Positions 42,452-52,600 are shown, counted from the stretch's first letter. The stretch is 64,000 nt of DNA from Streptomyces coryli (GCF_011044975.1 NZ_JAAKZV010000018.1:1-64000); one strand, 5' to 3'. A program made the numbers and translations. The notes: generated by a model not told the origin, from the sequence alone.

Positions 42452-43857
42452 GCCCGGCCGGCGCGCACCCCGTCGTCGTGGTCGGCGGCGGGCCCGCCGG
42501 CATGGCGGCGGCGCGGGCCGCGGCCGCGGCGGGTGCGGCCGTGCTGCTGGTCGACTCCGGAGCGGCCCTCGGCGGTCAGTACCACCGACAGAACTCCCTC
42601 CACGGCGGCCGGGAGTTCACGCTCCCGGCCGGCGTCGAGCACCTGGCCGAGTCCCAGGTGTGGGCGCTCGAGCCGGTGCCGGGCGGCCACCGGCTGCACA
42701 TCCGCACCGGCCCCGCCGACAGCCCGGAGCGCGCGGGCCGCACCGTCGACACAGCGGCCCTGGTGCTGGCCACCGGGGCCTACGACCGGGCGCTGCCGTT
42801 CCCCGGCTGGGACCTGCCCGGCGTCTTCACCGCGGGGGCCGCGCAGGCGCTCGCCAAGGGGCAGGGCGTGGCGGTGGGGGAGCGGGTGGTGCTGGCCGGG
42901 ACCGGGCCGTTCCTGCTGCCCGTGGCCGAGTCGCTGATCGCGGTCGGCTCCCGGGTCGCCGCCATCCTGGAGGCAGGGGACCCGGTGACCGGCTGGCTCG
43001 CGGCGCCGGGCGGCGTCGTCGCCGGCCGCCGACGGCTCGCCGAACTGGCCCGCTATACCGCGCTGCTCGCCCGCCGGCGCATTCCGTACCACCACCGCAG
43101 CACGGTCATCGAGACGCACGGCACCGGCCGGGTCGAGGCGGTGACCGTCGCGCGGCTCGACGCGCGCTGGCGCGTGCTGCCCGGCAGCGAGCGGCGGGTG
43201 GCTGCCGACGCGGTCTGCGTGGGCTTCGGCTTCACCCCGCAGCTCGAACTCGCGGTCGCGGCCCGGTGCGCGCTCGCCGGGGGCTTCGTCGCCGTCGACA
43301 TCGCCCAGGCCACATCCGTTCCCGGCGTGTACGCCGCCGGCGAGCTCACCGGCATCGGAGGCGCGGAACTCGCCGCCGCCGAGGGCGAGCTCGCGGGTGC
43401 TGCGGCCGCCGCCCGACTGCTCGGCGCGCGCCTCCCGGCGCCGGTCCGGGCGCTGCGGCGGGTGCGCGAGGGGCGGCGGTTCGCGGCGGCGCTCGAGCGG
43501 GCGTATCCCGTACGGGACGGCTGGCGGACCTGGCCGCGCGACGACACCGTCGTGTGCCGCTGCGAGGAGGTCACCTGCGGCGAGCTGCGCCGCGCGGTCG
43601 CCGAGCGGGACGCGGTCGGCGTGCGCTCGGTGAAGCTCGTCAGCCGGGCCGGGCTCGGGCTCTGCCAGGGCCGCGTATGCGGCCGCGCCGTGGCCGAACT
43701 CGCAGGCCTGGACGACCCGGGAGCGGCATTCGCCCGCCGCCCGATCGCCGCCCCCGTACGCCTCGGCGAACTGGCCGAAGCGCCACCGGACGAGCCCGCC
43801 GAGCCCTCGCCCGGTCCGCAGCAACACCCCACCCGTCTCGAGAGGGAGCAGCCATGA
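42448..43857 (+). CDS. NAD(P)/FAD-linked flavoprotein subunit of the hydroxyproline dehydrogenase
   Basis: 469 residues, GTG start overlapping the ferredoxin stop. N-terminal dinucleotide fold PVVVVGGGPAGMAAARAA with GGQYHRQ, a second nucleotide motif (VVLAGTGPFLLPVAESL), YAAGELTGIGG, and a C-terminal BFD-like [2Fe-2S] domain with four Cys (VCRCEEVTCGEL; LGLCQGRVCGR). This is the HcnB/alpha-subunit layout of amine dehydrogenase complexes. The C-terminal tail is Pro/Glu-rich. Translationally coupled to both neighbours. Confidence 0.87.
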   Translation: MSPAGAHPVVVVGGGPAGMAAARAAAAAGAAVLLVDSGAALGGQYHRQNSLHGGREFTLPAGVEHLAESQVWALEPVPGGHRLHIRTGPADSPERAGRTVDTAALVLATGAYDRALPFPGWDLPGVFTAGAAQALAKGQGVAVGERVVLAGTGPFLLPVAESLIAVGSRVAAILEAGDPVTGWLAAPGGVVAGRRRLAELARYTALLARRRIPYHHRSTVIETHGTGRVEAVTVARLDARWRVLPGSERRVAADAVCVGFGFTPQLELAVAARCALAGGFVAVDIAQATSVPGVYAAGELTGIGGAELAAAEGELAGAAAAARLLGARLPAPVRALRRVREGRRFAAALERAYPVRDGWRTWPRDDTVVCRCEEVTCGELRRAVAERDAVGVRSVKLVSRAGLGLCQGRVCGRAVAELAGLDDPGAAFARRPIAAPVRLGELAEAPPDEPAEPSPGPQQHPTRLEREQP

Positions 43858-44774
43858 CGCACCAGAAGCCCGAGGTGCTCGACGGAGTCGTAGTCGCCAC
43901 CGCGCTGCCCTACGCGGAGGACCCGGCCGCGCCCGCCGGGCTGCGCGTCGACCTCGACCGCTATGCCGAGCACTGCCGCTGGCTGATCGACAACGGCTGC
44001 CGCGGCGTCGGCCCCAACGGCTCGCTCGGCGAGTACTCCTCCCTCACCGACGACGAGCGCCGGACCGTGGCCCGTACCGCGATCGAGGCGGTCGGGGACG
44101 ACGGGATCGTCGTCGTCGGCGTGCACGGCGTCGGGGCGCACCAGGCCCGCGCCTGGGCGGAACGGGCGGCGGAGGACGGCGCGGACGGCGTGCTGTGCCT
44201 GCCGCCGACGATGTACCGGGCCAACGCCGCCGAAGTGGTGCACCACTTCGAGCAGGTGGCGGCCGCGGGGCTGCCGGTGATGGCGTACAACAACCCGCTC
44301 GACACGAAGGTCGACCTGACGCCTGAACTGCTCGACGAGATCGCGGAGATCGACAACATCGTGGCGGTGAAGGAGTTCTCCGGGGATGTCCGCCGGGTGA
44401 CCGAGATACGGGAGCGGGCCCCCGGGCTGACCATCGTCGCCGGCGCCGACGACGTCGTGCTGGAGTCGCTGCTGATGGGCGCCATGGGCTGGTTCGCCGG
44501 CTTCCCGAACGTCTTCCCCGCCGCCTCGGTCCGCCTCTTCGAGTTGGCGCGCGCCGGGAAGGTGGACGAGGCGCGGGCCCTGTACGAGCCGCTGGTCGCG
44601 GCCTTCCGCTGGGACTCGCGCACCGAGTTCGTGCAGGCGATCAAGCGCGGCATGGACGCCGTCGGCCGCTACGGCGGGCCCTGCCGCCCGCCGCGCGGCC
44701 CGCTCGGCAGCGAGCAGCTCGCCGCCCTGGACGCCGACCTGCGCCGGGCCGTCGACCACCTGGCGGGTGCCTGA
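43854..44774 (+). CDS. 1-pyrroline-4-hydroxy-2-carboxylate deaminase (DapA family)
   Basis: 306 residues, ATG overlapping the previous stop (ATGA). DapA-fold barrel with GPNGSLGEYSSL substrate loop, Tyr145 in MAYNNP and Schiff-base Lys173 in VAVKEFSG. Within this operon it most likely converts 1-pyrroline-4-hydroxy-2-carboxylate to 2-oxoglutarate semialdehyde and ammonia. The loop is the standard type, unlike that of the island lyase at 12259. Confidence 0.87.
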   Translation: MTHQKPEVLDGVVVATALPYAEDPAAPAGLRVDLDRYAEHCRWLIDNGCRGVGPNGSLGEYSSLTDDERRTVARTAIEAVGDDGIVVVGVHGVGAHQARAWAERAAEDGADGVLCLPPTMYRANAAEVVHHFEQVAAAGLPVMAYNNPLDTKVDLTPELLDEIAEIDNIVAVKEFSGDVRRVTEIRERAPGLTIVAGADDVVLESLLMGAMGWFAGFPNVFPAASVRLFELARAGKVDEARALYEPLVAAFRWDSRTEFVQAIKRGMDAVGRYGGPCRPPRGPLGSEQLAALDADLRRAVDHLAGA

Positions 44775-44775
44775 G

Positions 44776-45786
44776 ATGCGCGCCTCCCGCTACTTCTCCG
44801 CGGTCGACTCGCACACCGAGGGCATGCCGACCCGCGTCATCACCGGCGGCATCGGCACCGTCCCCGGGGCGACGATGGCCGAGCGGCGCACCTACTTCGC
44901 CGAACACCTCGACCACATCCGGCAGTTCCTGGTCAACGAACCGCGCGGCCACCCCGCCATGAGCGGCGCGATCCTGCAGCCGCCGACCCGTGCCGACGCC
45001 GACTACGGCGTGCTGTTCATCGAGGTCTCCGGGCTGCTGCCGATGTGCGGACACGGCACCATCGGGGTCGCCACCGTGCTGGTGGAGACCGGCATGGTCG
45101 AGGTGCGCGAGCCGGTCACCGAGGTCCGCCTCGACACCCCGGCCGGGCTGGTGACCGCCGAGGTCGCGGTGGCGGACGGCCGCGCGCGGACGGTGACGAT
45201 CCGCAATGTGCCGTCCTTCGCGCTCGAGCTCGACGCCAAGGTGGACGTCCCCGGCATCGGCACGGTCACGTACGACATGGCCTATGGCGGCAACTTCTAC
45301 GCCATCCTGCCGATCGCAGACCTCGGCATCCCCTTCGACCGTACGGACAAGGCGGCCAAGGAACGGATGATCGGCGAGGGCCTCGCCATCATGGCGGCGA
45401 TCAACGAGCAGCGCCGCCCGGTGCACCCGGCAGACCCCGGCATCGCCGGCTGCAAGCACGTCCAGCTGACCGCCCCGGGCACGGACGGCAGCGACGCCCG
45501 CAACGCGATGGTCATCCACCCCGGCTGGTTCGACCGCTCGCCCTGCGGCACCGGCACCTCCGCCCGGCTGGCGCAGCTGCACGCGCGCGGCGAACTGGCC
45601 CTCGACACGGACTTCGTGCACGAGTCACTGCTGGGGACCCGCTTCACGGGACGACTGGTCGCGGAGACGACGGTCGGCGGCGTCCCGGCCCAGGTGCCGA
45701 CCGTGACCGGCAGCGCCTGGATCACCGGGATGGGGCAGTACCTGCTGGACCCCGCGGACCCGTTCCCGAGTGGGTTCACCCTGTAG
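44776..45786 (+). CDS. 4-hydroxyproline 2-epimerase (proline racemase family)
   Basis: 336 residues; I prefer ATG 44776 over an upstream GTG at 44767. Both catalytic Cys are present: C91 in LPMCGHGTIG and C257 in SPCGTGTSA, so it is an epimerase rather than a dehydratase (which has Thr at the second site). It interconverts trans-4-hydroxy-L-proline and cis-4-hydroxy-D-proline, the first pathway step. Last gene of the operon; its stop abuts the stop of the convergent GH76 gene with no gap. Confidence 0.9.
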   Translation: MRASRYFSAVDSHTEGMPTRVITGGIGTVPGATMAERRTYFAEHLDHIRQFLVNEPRGHPAMSGAILQPPTRADADYGVLFIEVSGLLPMCGHGTIGVATVLVETGMVEVREPVTEVRLDTPAGLVTAEVAVADGRARTVTIRNVPSFALELDAKVDVPGIGTVTYDMAYGGNFYAILPIADLGIPFDRTDKAAKERMIGEGLAIMAAINEQRRPVHPADPGIAGCKHVQLTAPGTDGSDARNAMVIHPGWFDRSPCGTGTSARLAQLHARGELALDTDFVHESLLGTRFTGRLVAETTVGGVPAQVPTVTGSAWITGMGQYLLDPADPFPSGFTL

Positions 45787-46860
45787 TCACTGCGCCGCGT
45801 TCATCAGGTCCAGCGCGCTCTGCTGCCGGGCCGCGTCCGTGCGGTCCAGCGGGCCGTACCAGCGCAGGCCGTAGCGGTCGTTCGCGTCGCGGTCGTCGGC
45901 GTAGGCGCGGTCCGCCTGGCGGCGGAGGTAGTCCGTGTACGGGTGGTCCGGCAGCGCCGCGTTGAGCTTCGCCAGGCCGCGGACGTGGGCGCCCTTGAAC
46001 GACGGGCCGTCGGCGCCGCAGTCGCCGTCCTCGCACGGCTCGCGCAGGATGCCGTCGGCCGTGTGCAGGCCGGGGGCGGTCGTCGCGGCGTCGGCGATCT
46101 CGCGGGCGGTGGCCAGCTGGGCGTCGTCGCCGGTGGCGCGGTGCAGTTCGGTGAGGGCGCCGAGGAGCATGCCCTGGTTGTACGTCCAGGCCGTGTCGCC
46201 GTTGTTGCGGCAGGTGGACAGGTCGATGCCGTCGTTGACCAGGTGATCGCTGTTGATCATGCCGGTGCCCTGGAACCATGACCAGCCGTCCCGCGCCCGC
46301 CCGAGATACGTCTCGTCGCCCTCGATGCGGTTGTGCAGTGCCGCGTTGAGCTGGATGTAGAGCGAGTTGGGGATGGCGTTCTTGTACGTCTTCTCCGTGC
46401 TCCACCACACCCCGCCGCCGCACGTGTCGTCCCAGTAGGCCGCCATGTGGTCGGCGTCCGCGCGGGCCGTGTCCAGGTAGCGCCGGTCGCCGGTCAGGTC
46501 GTACGCGGCGATCCAGGCCAGGCCCCACCAGCCGGTGTCGTCGAGGTACTCGTTGCGGAACTGGCCGTCCTTGGCGTCGAGTTGCTTCTCGTGCGTGGTG
46601 GCGATGGCGTGCCGGTGGTCGTCCTTGCCCGTGGTGCGGATGGTGTCGATCACCGCGGTGAGGGCATTGGCGGAGTTCCACCAGCCGGTGGTGGTGAAGA
46701 GGCCGGTGTCGTTGTCGTAGAACGACATCTGGGCGGTGGCGGCGGCCTCGCTGCGCTCCGGGGCCGCCGCGTGCGGGACGGCCTGCGACGTCGCCGCGGG
46801 GACGGCCAGTTGGCAGGCCGCGAGCGCGGCGGCCGCAAGGAGAATCCGGAAACACCTCAT
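45787..46860 (-). CDS. Exported GH76-family enzyme (alpha-1,6-mannanase type)
   Basis: 357 residues. Signal region [16 protein letters not shown]; the LAAC sequence could be a lipobox, otherwise cleavage is near the SQA-type site. The (alpha/alpha)6 barrel has the paired Asp of GH76 at D107-D108 ([12 protein letters not shown]), plus [16 protein letters not shown] and TWTYNQG-type blocks. Members hydrolyse alpha-1,6-mannan of fungal walls or actinobacterial lipomannan. Divergent from a larger GH76 gene through an 82-base region with several palindromes. Confidence 0.9.
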   Translation of the reverse strand: MRCFRILLAAAALAACQLAVPAATSQAVPHAAAPERSEAAATAQMSFYDNDTGLFTTTGWWNSANALTAVIDTIRTTGKDDHRHAIATTHEKQLDAKDGQFRNEYLDDTGWWGLAWIAAYDLTGDRRYLDTARADADHMAAYWDDTCGGGVWWSTEKTYKNAIPNSLYIQLNAALHNRIEGDETYLGRARDGWSWFQGTGMINSDHLVNDGIDLSTCRNNGDTAWTYNQGMLLGALTELHRATGDDAQLATAREIADAATTAPGLHTADGILREPCEDGDCGADGPSFKGAHVRGLAKLNAALPDHPYTDYLRRQADRAYADDRDANDRYGLRWYGPLDRTDAARQQSALDLMNAAQ

Positions 46861-46865
46861 GCTGA

Positions 46866-46913
46866 CAACGTTGCCTACGTGTCATGTAGGCGTCAATATG
46901 CTCTGCAACGTTG
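46866..46913. promoter_or_regulatory. Shared operator region of the divergent GH76 genes
   Basis: Two LacI-type CAACGTTG palindromes (46866-46873 and 46906-46913, 40 bases apart) flank a 17-base near-palindrome CCTACGTGTCATGTAGG (46874-46890). On the minus strand, TTGACG (46896-46891) lies next to it as a possible -35; on the plus strand TATGCT (46897-46902) is a possible -10. Confidence 0.6.
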
Positions 46914-46942
46914 GAAGGCATCAAGGCCCGAAGGGATCCGCG

Positions 46943-48781
46943 ATGATCGCCCGCTCCCTGCGTCTCCTGCTCGCCGCCGCACTCCTGGCCACCGGCCTGG
47001 TCCCGCTGACCGCGGCACCCGCCGCCGCTGCCGACCCGGTGTGCGCGCTGCACTGCGACACCCTCGACCCGTCGCAGGCGCAGCAGGACACCTTCCCGGT
47101 GCCGGAGAAGAACCTCAACGGCCGGGTGATCAGGCTGCACGTATCCCAGCCGGACACCATGGCCTGGGCCTCCATCGACGACGCCACCAGCGGCAACGCG
47201 GTCTGGCTCGACCGCAGCTGGGACGCCGGGGCGACGTGGGAGCCGGTGCTGGGCAAGGCCACCGTCCCGGATTCCCGGACCGGCACCCGCACCCTCATGT
47301 ACAACATCACCGACCCGCGCACCCACCGCCGCGGCTGGATCCGCGCCTGCGGCGACGCGGCCGGGGTGGGCTGCACCGCCTGGTTCCGCCCCGGGGTGTG
47401 CGACGAGCTGTGCGACGGCGCCGATCCGGCGGACGCGGCCGGCGACGACCAACCGGTCCCCGCCACCACGCTCTTCGGCCGCACGATCCGCCTCCACGCC
47501 GACCACGCGAACGCCATGGCATGGGCCTCGATCGAGGACGGCGGACAGGGCGACGAGGTCTGGCTCGACCGCTCCTGGAACAAGGGCTCCTCCTGGCCCG
47601 ACGGTTCGTCGCTCGGCCGTACGTCCGTCGCGGCCGGCGCCACCGCGGCCCGTTCGACCATGCACGCCACCCGTGACCCCGCCGGACTGCTCTACGGCGG
47701 CGCGGTGCGCGCCTGCGGCAAGGAGGCGAGCCACCAGGAGGGCAGCTGCACGGCGTGGGTGCGACCGGTGCCGACCCGGGCGCGGGCCGCGGCGGACGCG
47801 CTGATGTGGTCGTACGACCCCCGCGACGCCTGGTGGCCGCGCAGCTGGTGGAACAGCGCGGCGACGCTGACCGCGCTGACCGAGTTCGCACGGCGCACCG
47901 GCACCCAGGACTATGACTGGGCCATCGCCCGCACCTTCGAGGTCAACCGCGGCACCTTCGCGCCCGGCGAGCGCAGCACGGACGCGGTCGAGGGCCACTT
48001 CCGCAGCCGCGCCATCGACGACACCGCCTGGTGGGGCCTGACCTGGCTGGCGGCGTACGACCACACCGGCGAACGCCGCTACCTGGACGAGGCGGTGACG
48101 ATCGCCGAGTACGTGCACGGGTACTGGGATCCGGGCAGCTGTGGCGGCGGGGTCTGGTGGGACCGCGAGCGGACCTACAAGAACGCCGTCACCAGCGGGC
48201 TCTACCTGCGGCTCACCGCCGAGCTGCACCGGCGGCTCGACGGCGACGCGGTGTGGGGCGAGCGGGCGCGGACGGCGGGGGAGTGGTTCCTGTCCAGCGG
48301 CATGATCAATGCGGCCGGGCTGGTCAATGACGGGCTGACGGGCGACTGCCGCAACAATGGGCAGACCGTCTGGAGCTACAACCAGGGCCTCGCCATCGGC
48401 GGCCTGCTGGAGCTGTGGCGCGGCACCGGCGAGACCCGCATGCTCGACGCCGCGAAGCGGCTCGCGGACGCTGCGCTGGCCCGTCCGGAGCTGACCCGCG
48501 ACGGCGTCCTCACGGAATCCTGCGATACGGGGACCCGCACCTGCGACGACAACCAGAAGCAGTTCAAGGGCGTCTTCATGCGCTACTTCGCCGACCTCGC
48601 CGCGGCCACCGGCTCCACCACGTATCGCGACTACGCCGACCGCCAGGCCGACTCCCTCTGGACCACCGACCGCGACCACCTGAACGACCTCGGCCAGCGC
48701 TGGGCGGGCACCGCGCCCAACCAGCAGGACTGGCGCACCCAGGCCAGCGCGCTGGAGGCGCTAACCGCCGCTGCGCGGTGA
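46943..48781 (+). CDS. Secreted GH76-family enzyme with duplicated N-terminal module
   Basis: 612 residues, ATG with AAGGGA upstream; signal peptide ends in AAA. Two copies of a roughly 105-residue module (33-150 and 152-273) each run VC-x3-C, GR-IRLH, AMAWASIED/TMAWASIDD, VWLDRSW and IRACG/VRACG. The GH76 barrel follows (about 285-612) with D359-D360 in AIDDTAWWGLTW, GGGVWWDRERTYKNAV and WSYNQGLAIGG. It probably cleaves alpha-1,6-mannan, with the repeats binding the substrate or cell wall. The last 21 bases overlap the convergent channel gene. Confidence 0.9.
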   Translation: MIARSLRLLLAAALLATGLVPLTAAPAAAADPVCALHCDTLDPSQAQQDTFPVPEKNLNGRVIRLHVSQPDTMAWASIDDATSGNAVWLDRSWDAGATWEPVLGKATVPDSRTGTRTLMYNITDPRTHRRGWIRACGDAAGVGCTAWFRPGVCDELCDGADPADAAGDDQPVPATTLFGRTIRLHADHANAMAWASIEDGGQGDEVWLDRSWNKGSSWPDGSSLGRTSVAAGATAARSTMHATRDPAGLLYGGAVRACGKEASHQEGSCTAWVRPVPTRARAAADALMWSYDPRDAWWPRSWWNSAATLTALTEFARRTGTQDYDWAIARTFEVNRGTFAPGERSTDAVEGHFRSRAIDDTAWWGLTWLAAYDHTGERRYLDEAVTIAEYVHGYWDPGSCGGGVWWDRERTYKNAVTSGLYLRLTAELHRRLDGDAVWGERARTAGEWFLSSGMINAAGLVNDGLTGDCRNNGQTVWSYNQGLAIGGLLELWRGTGETRMLDAAKRLADAALARPELTRDGVLTESCDTGTRTCDDNQKQFKGVFMRYFADLAAATGSTTYRDYADRQADSLWTTDRDHLNDLGQRWAGTAPNQQDWRTQASALEALTAAAR

Positions 48782-49528
48782 GTCCTGCGCCCGCAGCGCG
48801 GCGACCTCCGCGCGCAGGGCGGCGATCTCGGTGGTGAGCTGCTTGAGGGTCTCCGTCTGCTCCACCTCGTACGTGTTGTCCTCCTCGAACCTGGCGATGA
48901 ACCAGGCCGCGATGTTCGCGGTCACCAGACCGAGGAGGGCGATGCCGGAGATCATCAGCGAGACGGCGAGGAGGCGCCCGAGGCCGGTGGTCGGGGCCAG
49001 ATCCCCGTAGCCGACCGTGGTCATCGTGGTGAACGCCCACCACATCGCGTCGCCCAGGGTGCGGATCGAGGCGCCCTCCGCGTTCCGCTCCACCTCCAGC
49101 ACCGCGAGCGAGCCGAACACGAGGAGCGCCACCACGGCGCCGCCGACGTACGTGGTCACCCGCACCTGCGCGGTGGCGCGCACCCGGCGGCCGGTGAGGA
49201 TCAGCGCGGCGACCAGGCGCAGCAGCCGCAGCGGCTGGATGAGCGGGAGCAGCACCACGATCAGATCGAGCAGATGGCTGCGGATGAACTGCAGCCGCTC
49301 CTCGGCGAGAAAGACGCGGATCGCGTAATCGGCGGCGAAAGTGGCCCATACCGCCCACTCGATGGCATGGCAGGCCGACCGCAGCGACGCGTCGGCGCCC
49401 GGATCGACGATCGGGACCGCGTACGCCACGGCGAAGACGAGGGCAAGCGCGAGCAGCAGGCGCTGGGTGCGCTGCTCCCAGCGGACAAGGCGGGTGGGTA
49501 TCGCGGGCGGCTGGTCCATGGCGCACAT
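48761..49528 (-). CDS. Voltage-gated-like potassium channel
   Basis: Up to 255 residues (ATG 49528, or ATG 49519 three codons later; neither has a clear ribosome site). Several membrane helices, an Arg/Leu-rich S4-like segment (LIQPLRLLRLVAALI), a pore helix and the selectivity filter TTVGYGD (170-176), then a C-terminal coiled coil (LKQLTTEIAALRAEVAALRA) that likely assembles the tetramer. It conducts K+ across the cytoplasmic membrane. It lies just downstream of the Tc-like gene but has no visible link to it. Confidence 0.9.
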   Translation of the reverse strand: MCAMDQPPAIPTRLVRWEQRTQRLLLALALVFAVAYAVPIVDPGADASLRSACHAIEWAVWATFAADYAIRVFLAEERLQFIRSHLLDLIVVLLPLIQPLRLLRLVAALILTGRRVRATAQVRVTTYVGGAVVALLVFGSLAVLEVERNAEGASIRTLGDAMWWAFTTMTTVGYGDLAPTTGLGRLLAVSLMISGIALLGLVTANIAAWFIARFEEDNTYEVEQTETLKQLTTEIAALRAEVAALRAQDSPRSGG

Positions 49529-49634
49529 GCTACGAAGCGTGTGGTCCGAGGTGCGCCCTTAGGTGAGGGCGAACGGTGTCACCTGAGGGCATCGACCAGG
49601 TCGGCGTCCGCCAGGTTGGCGCAACTGATACCAG

Positions 49635-52600
49635 CTAGTCCCTTTTGATGTTAAGGAAGTAGCCATTGCCGGATTCCGGGTACTGGGCGATCCAGGCGGT
49701 CACCTGCCTCTTTCCCTGGAGCCAGTCGAGAACACCGATCTTGGCGACGCCGCTCAGGTCATCGGTCGCCCATCGGTCGGACCCATTCCAGTAGAGCTCC
49801 CCGACCTTCTCCAGGCTGCCGGGCTCCACGCCCTGATCGCCCGCTTCGATCGGGTTCGAGATAACTCGGAAAAGCGGCGATCCTCCGAATTCCTTCGGCT
49901 CGAACATGAAGGCCTGACCGTCGATCCGATTGCCGATCATCACCATCCCGGAGTTGTTGAATCTAGCGTTGGACTCCCACGCCGGGAGATAGGCATCGCC
50001 CAGTGCTTCGCCGGCCGCATCGAGTTCCTGCGCGGCCGCGATCGGCGCGTACAGGGACGCCGCCGCTCCGGCGATCGTTCCGACCGTGCCGACAACCTTG
50101 AGCGTGCTGGCGAGGGACCGACTCGGCATGGGAGGTGGTTCGAACGCGGCACCGGCCTGCTTGATCACCTGGCCGCGACCGAGGCTGGTGCTATGGCGCG
50201 TGGCAAAGAGCGCCGGATCCTCCGCCGCGTGGCTCTTGTTGAGGATGTGGCCCAGCCGCTGGCCGGGTTTCTGCCTGAAGTTCTGTTTCTCGACCTGACG
50301 GGCAACACGGTTAAGGACCTTCTCTTCCTGACTCCGCAGCGCTTCCAATTGCGCGCTGAGACGGGTTCCGCTGCCGGAGGCCTTCACGTTGAGATTGGCC
50401 TTGGTCTCCCACGTTGTGCCTTTCGCATTCAGGTCTTGCATGAGTTCCCACCAGGGGTGTCGCGGCTGAAGGCGACTCTGAAGGTCCACGGCGGAACCGA
50501 TGTAGTGGAAGTCCACGTCATCCACGGGCAATATGAAGTGGTAGACGTACCCGACCGGCTGCGGTGCGCGCCCAGTCGGGTCGTGGGCGATCACGGGATT
50601 GCAACGGCAGTAGAGGTAGAGGGCTAGATCGACGGAAAGCTCCGCCGGGTCACAGCTCACCCAACGGCTGAGCCACGGCGCGTAGTAACGGGCACCGTGA
50701 TAAGTGAACCCGGTTTCCTCGTCGCGTTCCTTGTCGCTGTACCGATAGCGTTTCGGGGCCTCGGTCCGGCCGCTCGACGCCTGGTATGTCGTGCTGCCGT
50801 AGGGGCTGTGCTCCTCGTACGAGATGATCTGGGCGGCCGCGTCCAGTTCGAGGTGGCTTGACCCCAGGTGGTTGCCTATCTGGTACCGGAGCAGCTGGCG
50901 GGGGCTGGTGTCCTTGCCCGCCAGGTCGACGGTGCGGGTTTCCACCAGGGCGATGCGGCGCTCGTCGTCGGAGAGGTGCAGGGTCTCGCGTTCGAAGCGC
51001 AGCGTCCCCTGGCCGTCCCGGCTGCGGAAGACCTCGAACTCACCGGCGTAGATGCGCTCCTCGATCAGTCCGGGCGCCTTCTCCCACACCTTCCGCACGC
51101 GCCGGCCGGCCGAATCGTACGTGTAGTACGCCGTGCCGCCGCCCAGGTCGGCCTGGTGCAGTTGGTCGCTGTGGTCCCAGTGCAGGTTCGCGGACGGGTC
51201 GGAGCCGCCCAGGTGGGGGATGCGGGTGAGGTTGCCGTGGGCGTCGTGGCGGTACCGCTCGACCGGCGGGTTCGTTCCGTTCAGCGTCGTCGTGTCCAGG
51301 CGGTTGGTGCCCGCTTGGCAGGCGTAGGTGCGCTGCCAGCCGGCGTTCGCCGGATCGGAGCCGGAGTGGTGCAGCAGGGAGATGTTGCCGACGGCGTCGT
51401 AGGTGTAGCTCTCCGCGTACGTGCCCATCGCCGGGCCGTCGTTGGGATGCAGGGCGCCGAATCTGGCGGAGTCGTCGCTGGTGTACGGCGTCGGGGCGCC
51501 CGCCTGTCCCAGGTGCTCCCGGCCGGTTGCCCCGATCAGGCGGTAGACGGCGTCGTAGGTGTACCGGGAGCTGGGTTCGACGCGCTTGTTGCGGAAGAAC
51601 ACGGCCTGCTGGGCGGTGTCGACGATGTGGGTGATGTTGCCTGTCGGGTCGTACGTGTACTGCAGGTCCTGTATCCGGCAACCGGGCCAGCCGGCTACCG
51701 GCGGCGCCGGGCAGTCGTTGGGGAACGCGGCCGGGTCGCGGCGGGTGGTGAGCTTCGTCAGGCGGAAGGTGCGGCGGTCGTAGGTGTAGGTGGTGGTGAC
51801 GCCTTCGCGGCCGGCGGTGGCGCCGCTTCCGTAGGCGATCCGGGTGCGCCGGCCCTTGGCGTCGTAGTCGATGTCCGTGACGAAGGGCGACCAGACGGGG
51901 TCACCGGACCCGTCGCGCAGGCCCTGGAGGTTGGCGTCGAGCCGGTCGAGCAGATTCGCCTCGTTGTAGCCGGGCCGGATGACGCTCGCATCGGGCGCCT
52001 CGATCGTCACGGCGCGGTTGAGGGCGTCATACGTGGTGGCGCCGGCGAAGGTCTCGGCCTCGACGAGTGTGGCGAGCGCGGCCGACAGCCGCGCCGGGTC
52101 GAATACCGTGCCGGCGGGCGGAATCGCGGCGTCGACCGCCTCCCATCCCACGGCCTCGCGGTAGCCGGTCGCGACCCGGCGCACCGAGGTCATCGCGTTG
52201 CCCTTGAAGTCGTACTGCTCGGTGGCGATCACGCCGGCCTGATCACACTGGAGGCAGACCCTTCCGCGCAGGTTGCCGGTAGTACGCCCAGGGTGCTGCT
52301 CACCGTAGACGAGGAGGTCGGTCAGCGTCTCCACCGCCGGGTCGCCGGGGTCCAGGCCCGCGGTGAAGGACCGGACGGGACGCCGCAGCGCGTCGTATTC
52401 GGTGCGGAAGCCGTGGCCGCGGCCGTTCCAGGCACGGATCGGTTTGCCGGTGGCGTCGTTCAGTGTCCAGCGCTGTCCGGCGTCGACGCTGTTCTGGTGG
52501 ATCTGATTGCCGAGCAGGTCCTGGTCGTAGGTCATGATCGTGCGGTCGAGCGGGTCGCGTACCGACCGCTGGTTGCCCTCGATGTCGAGCACGATGCAGG

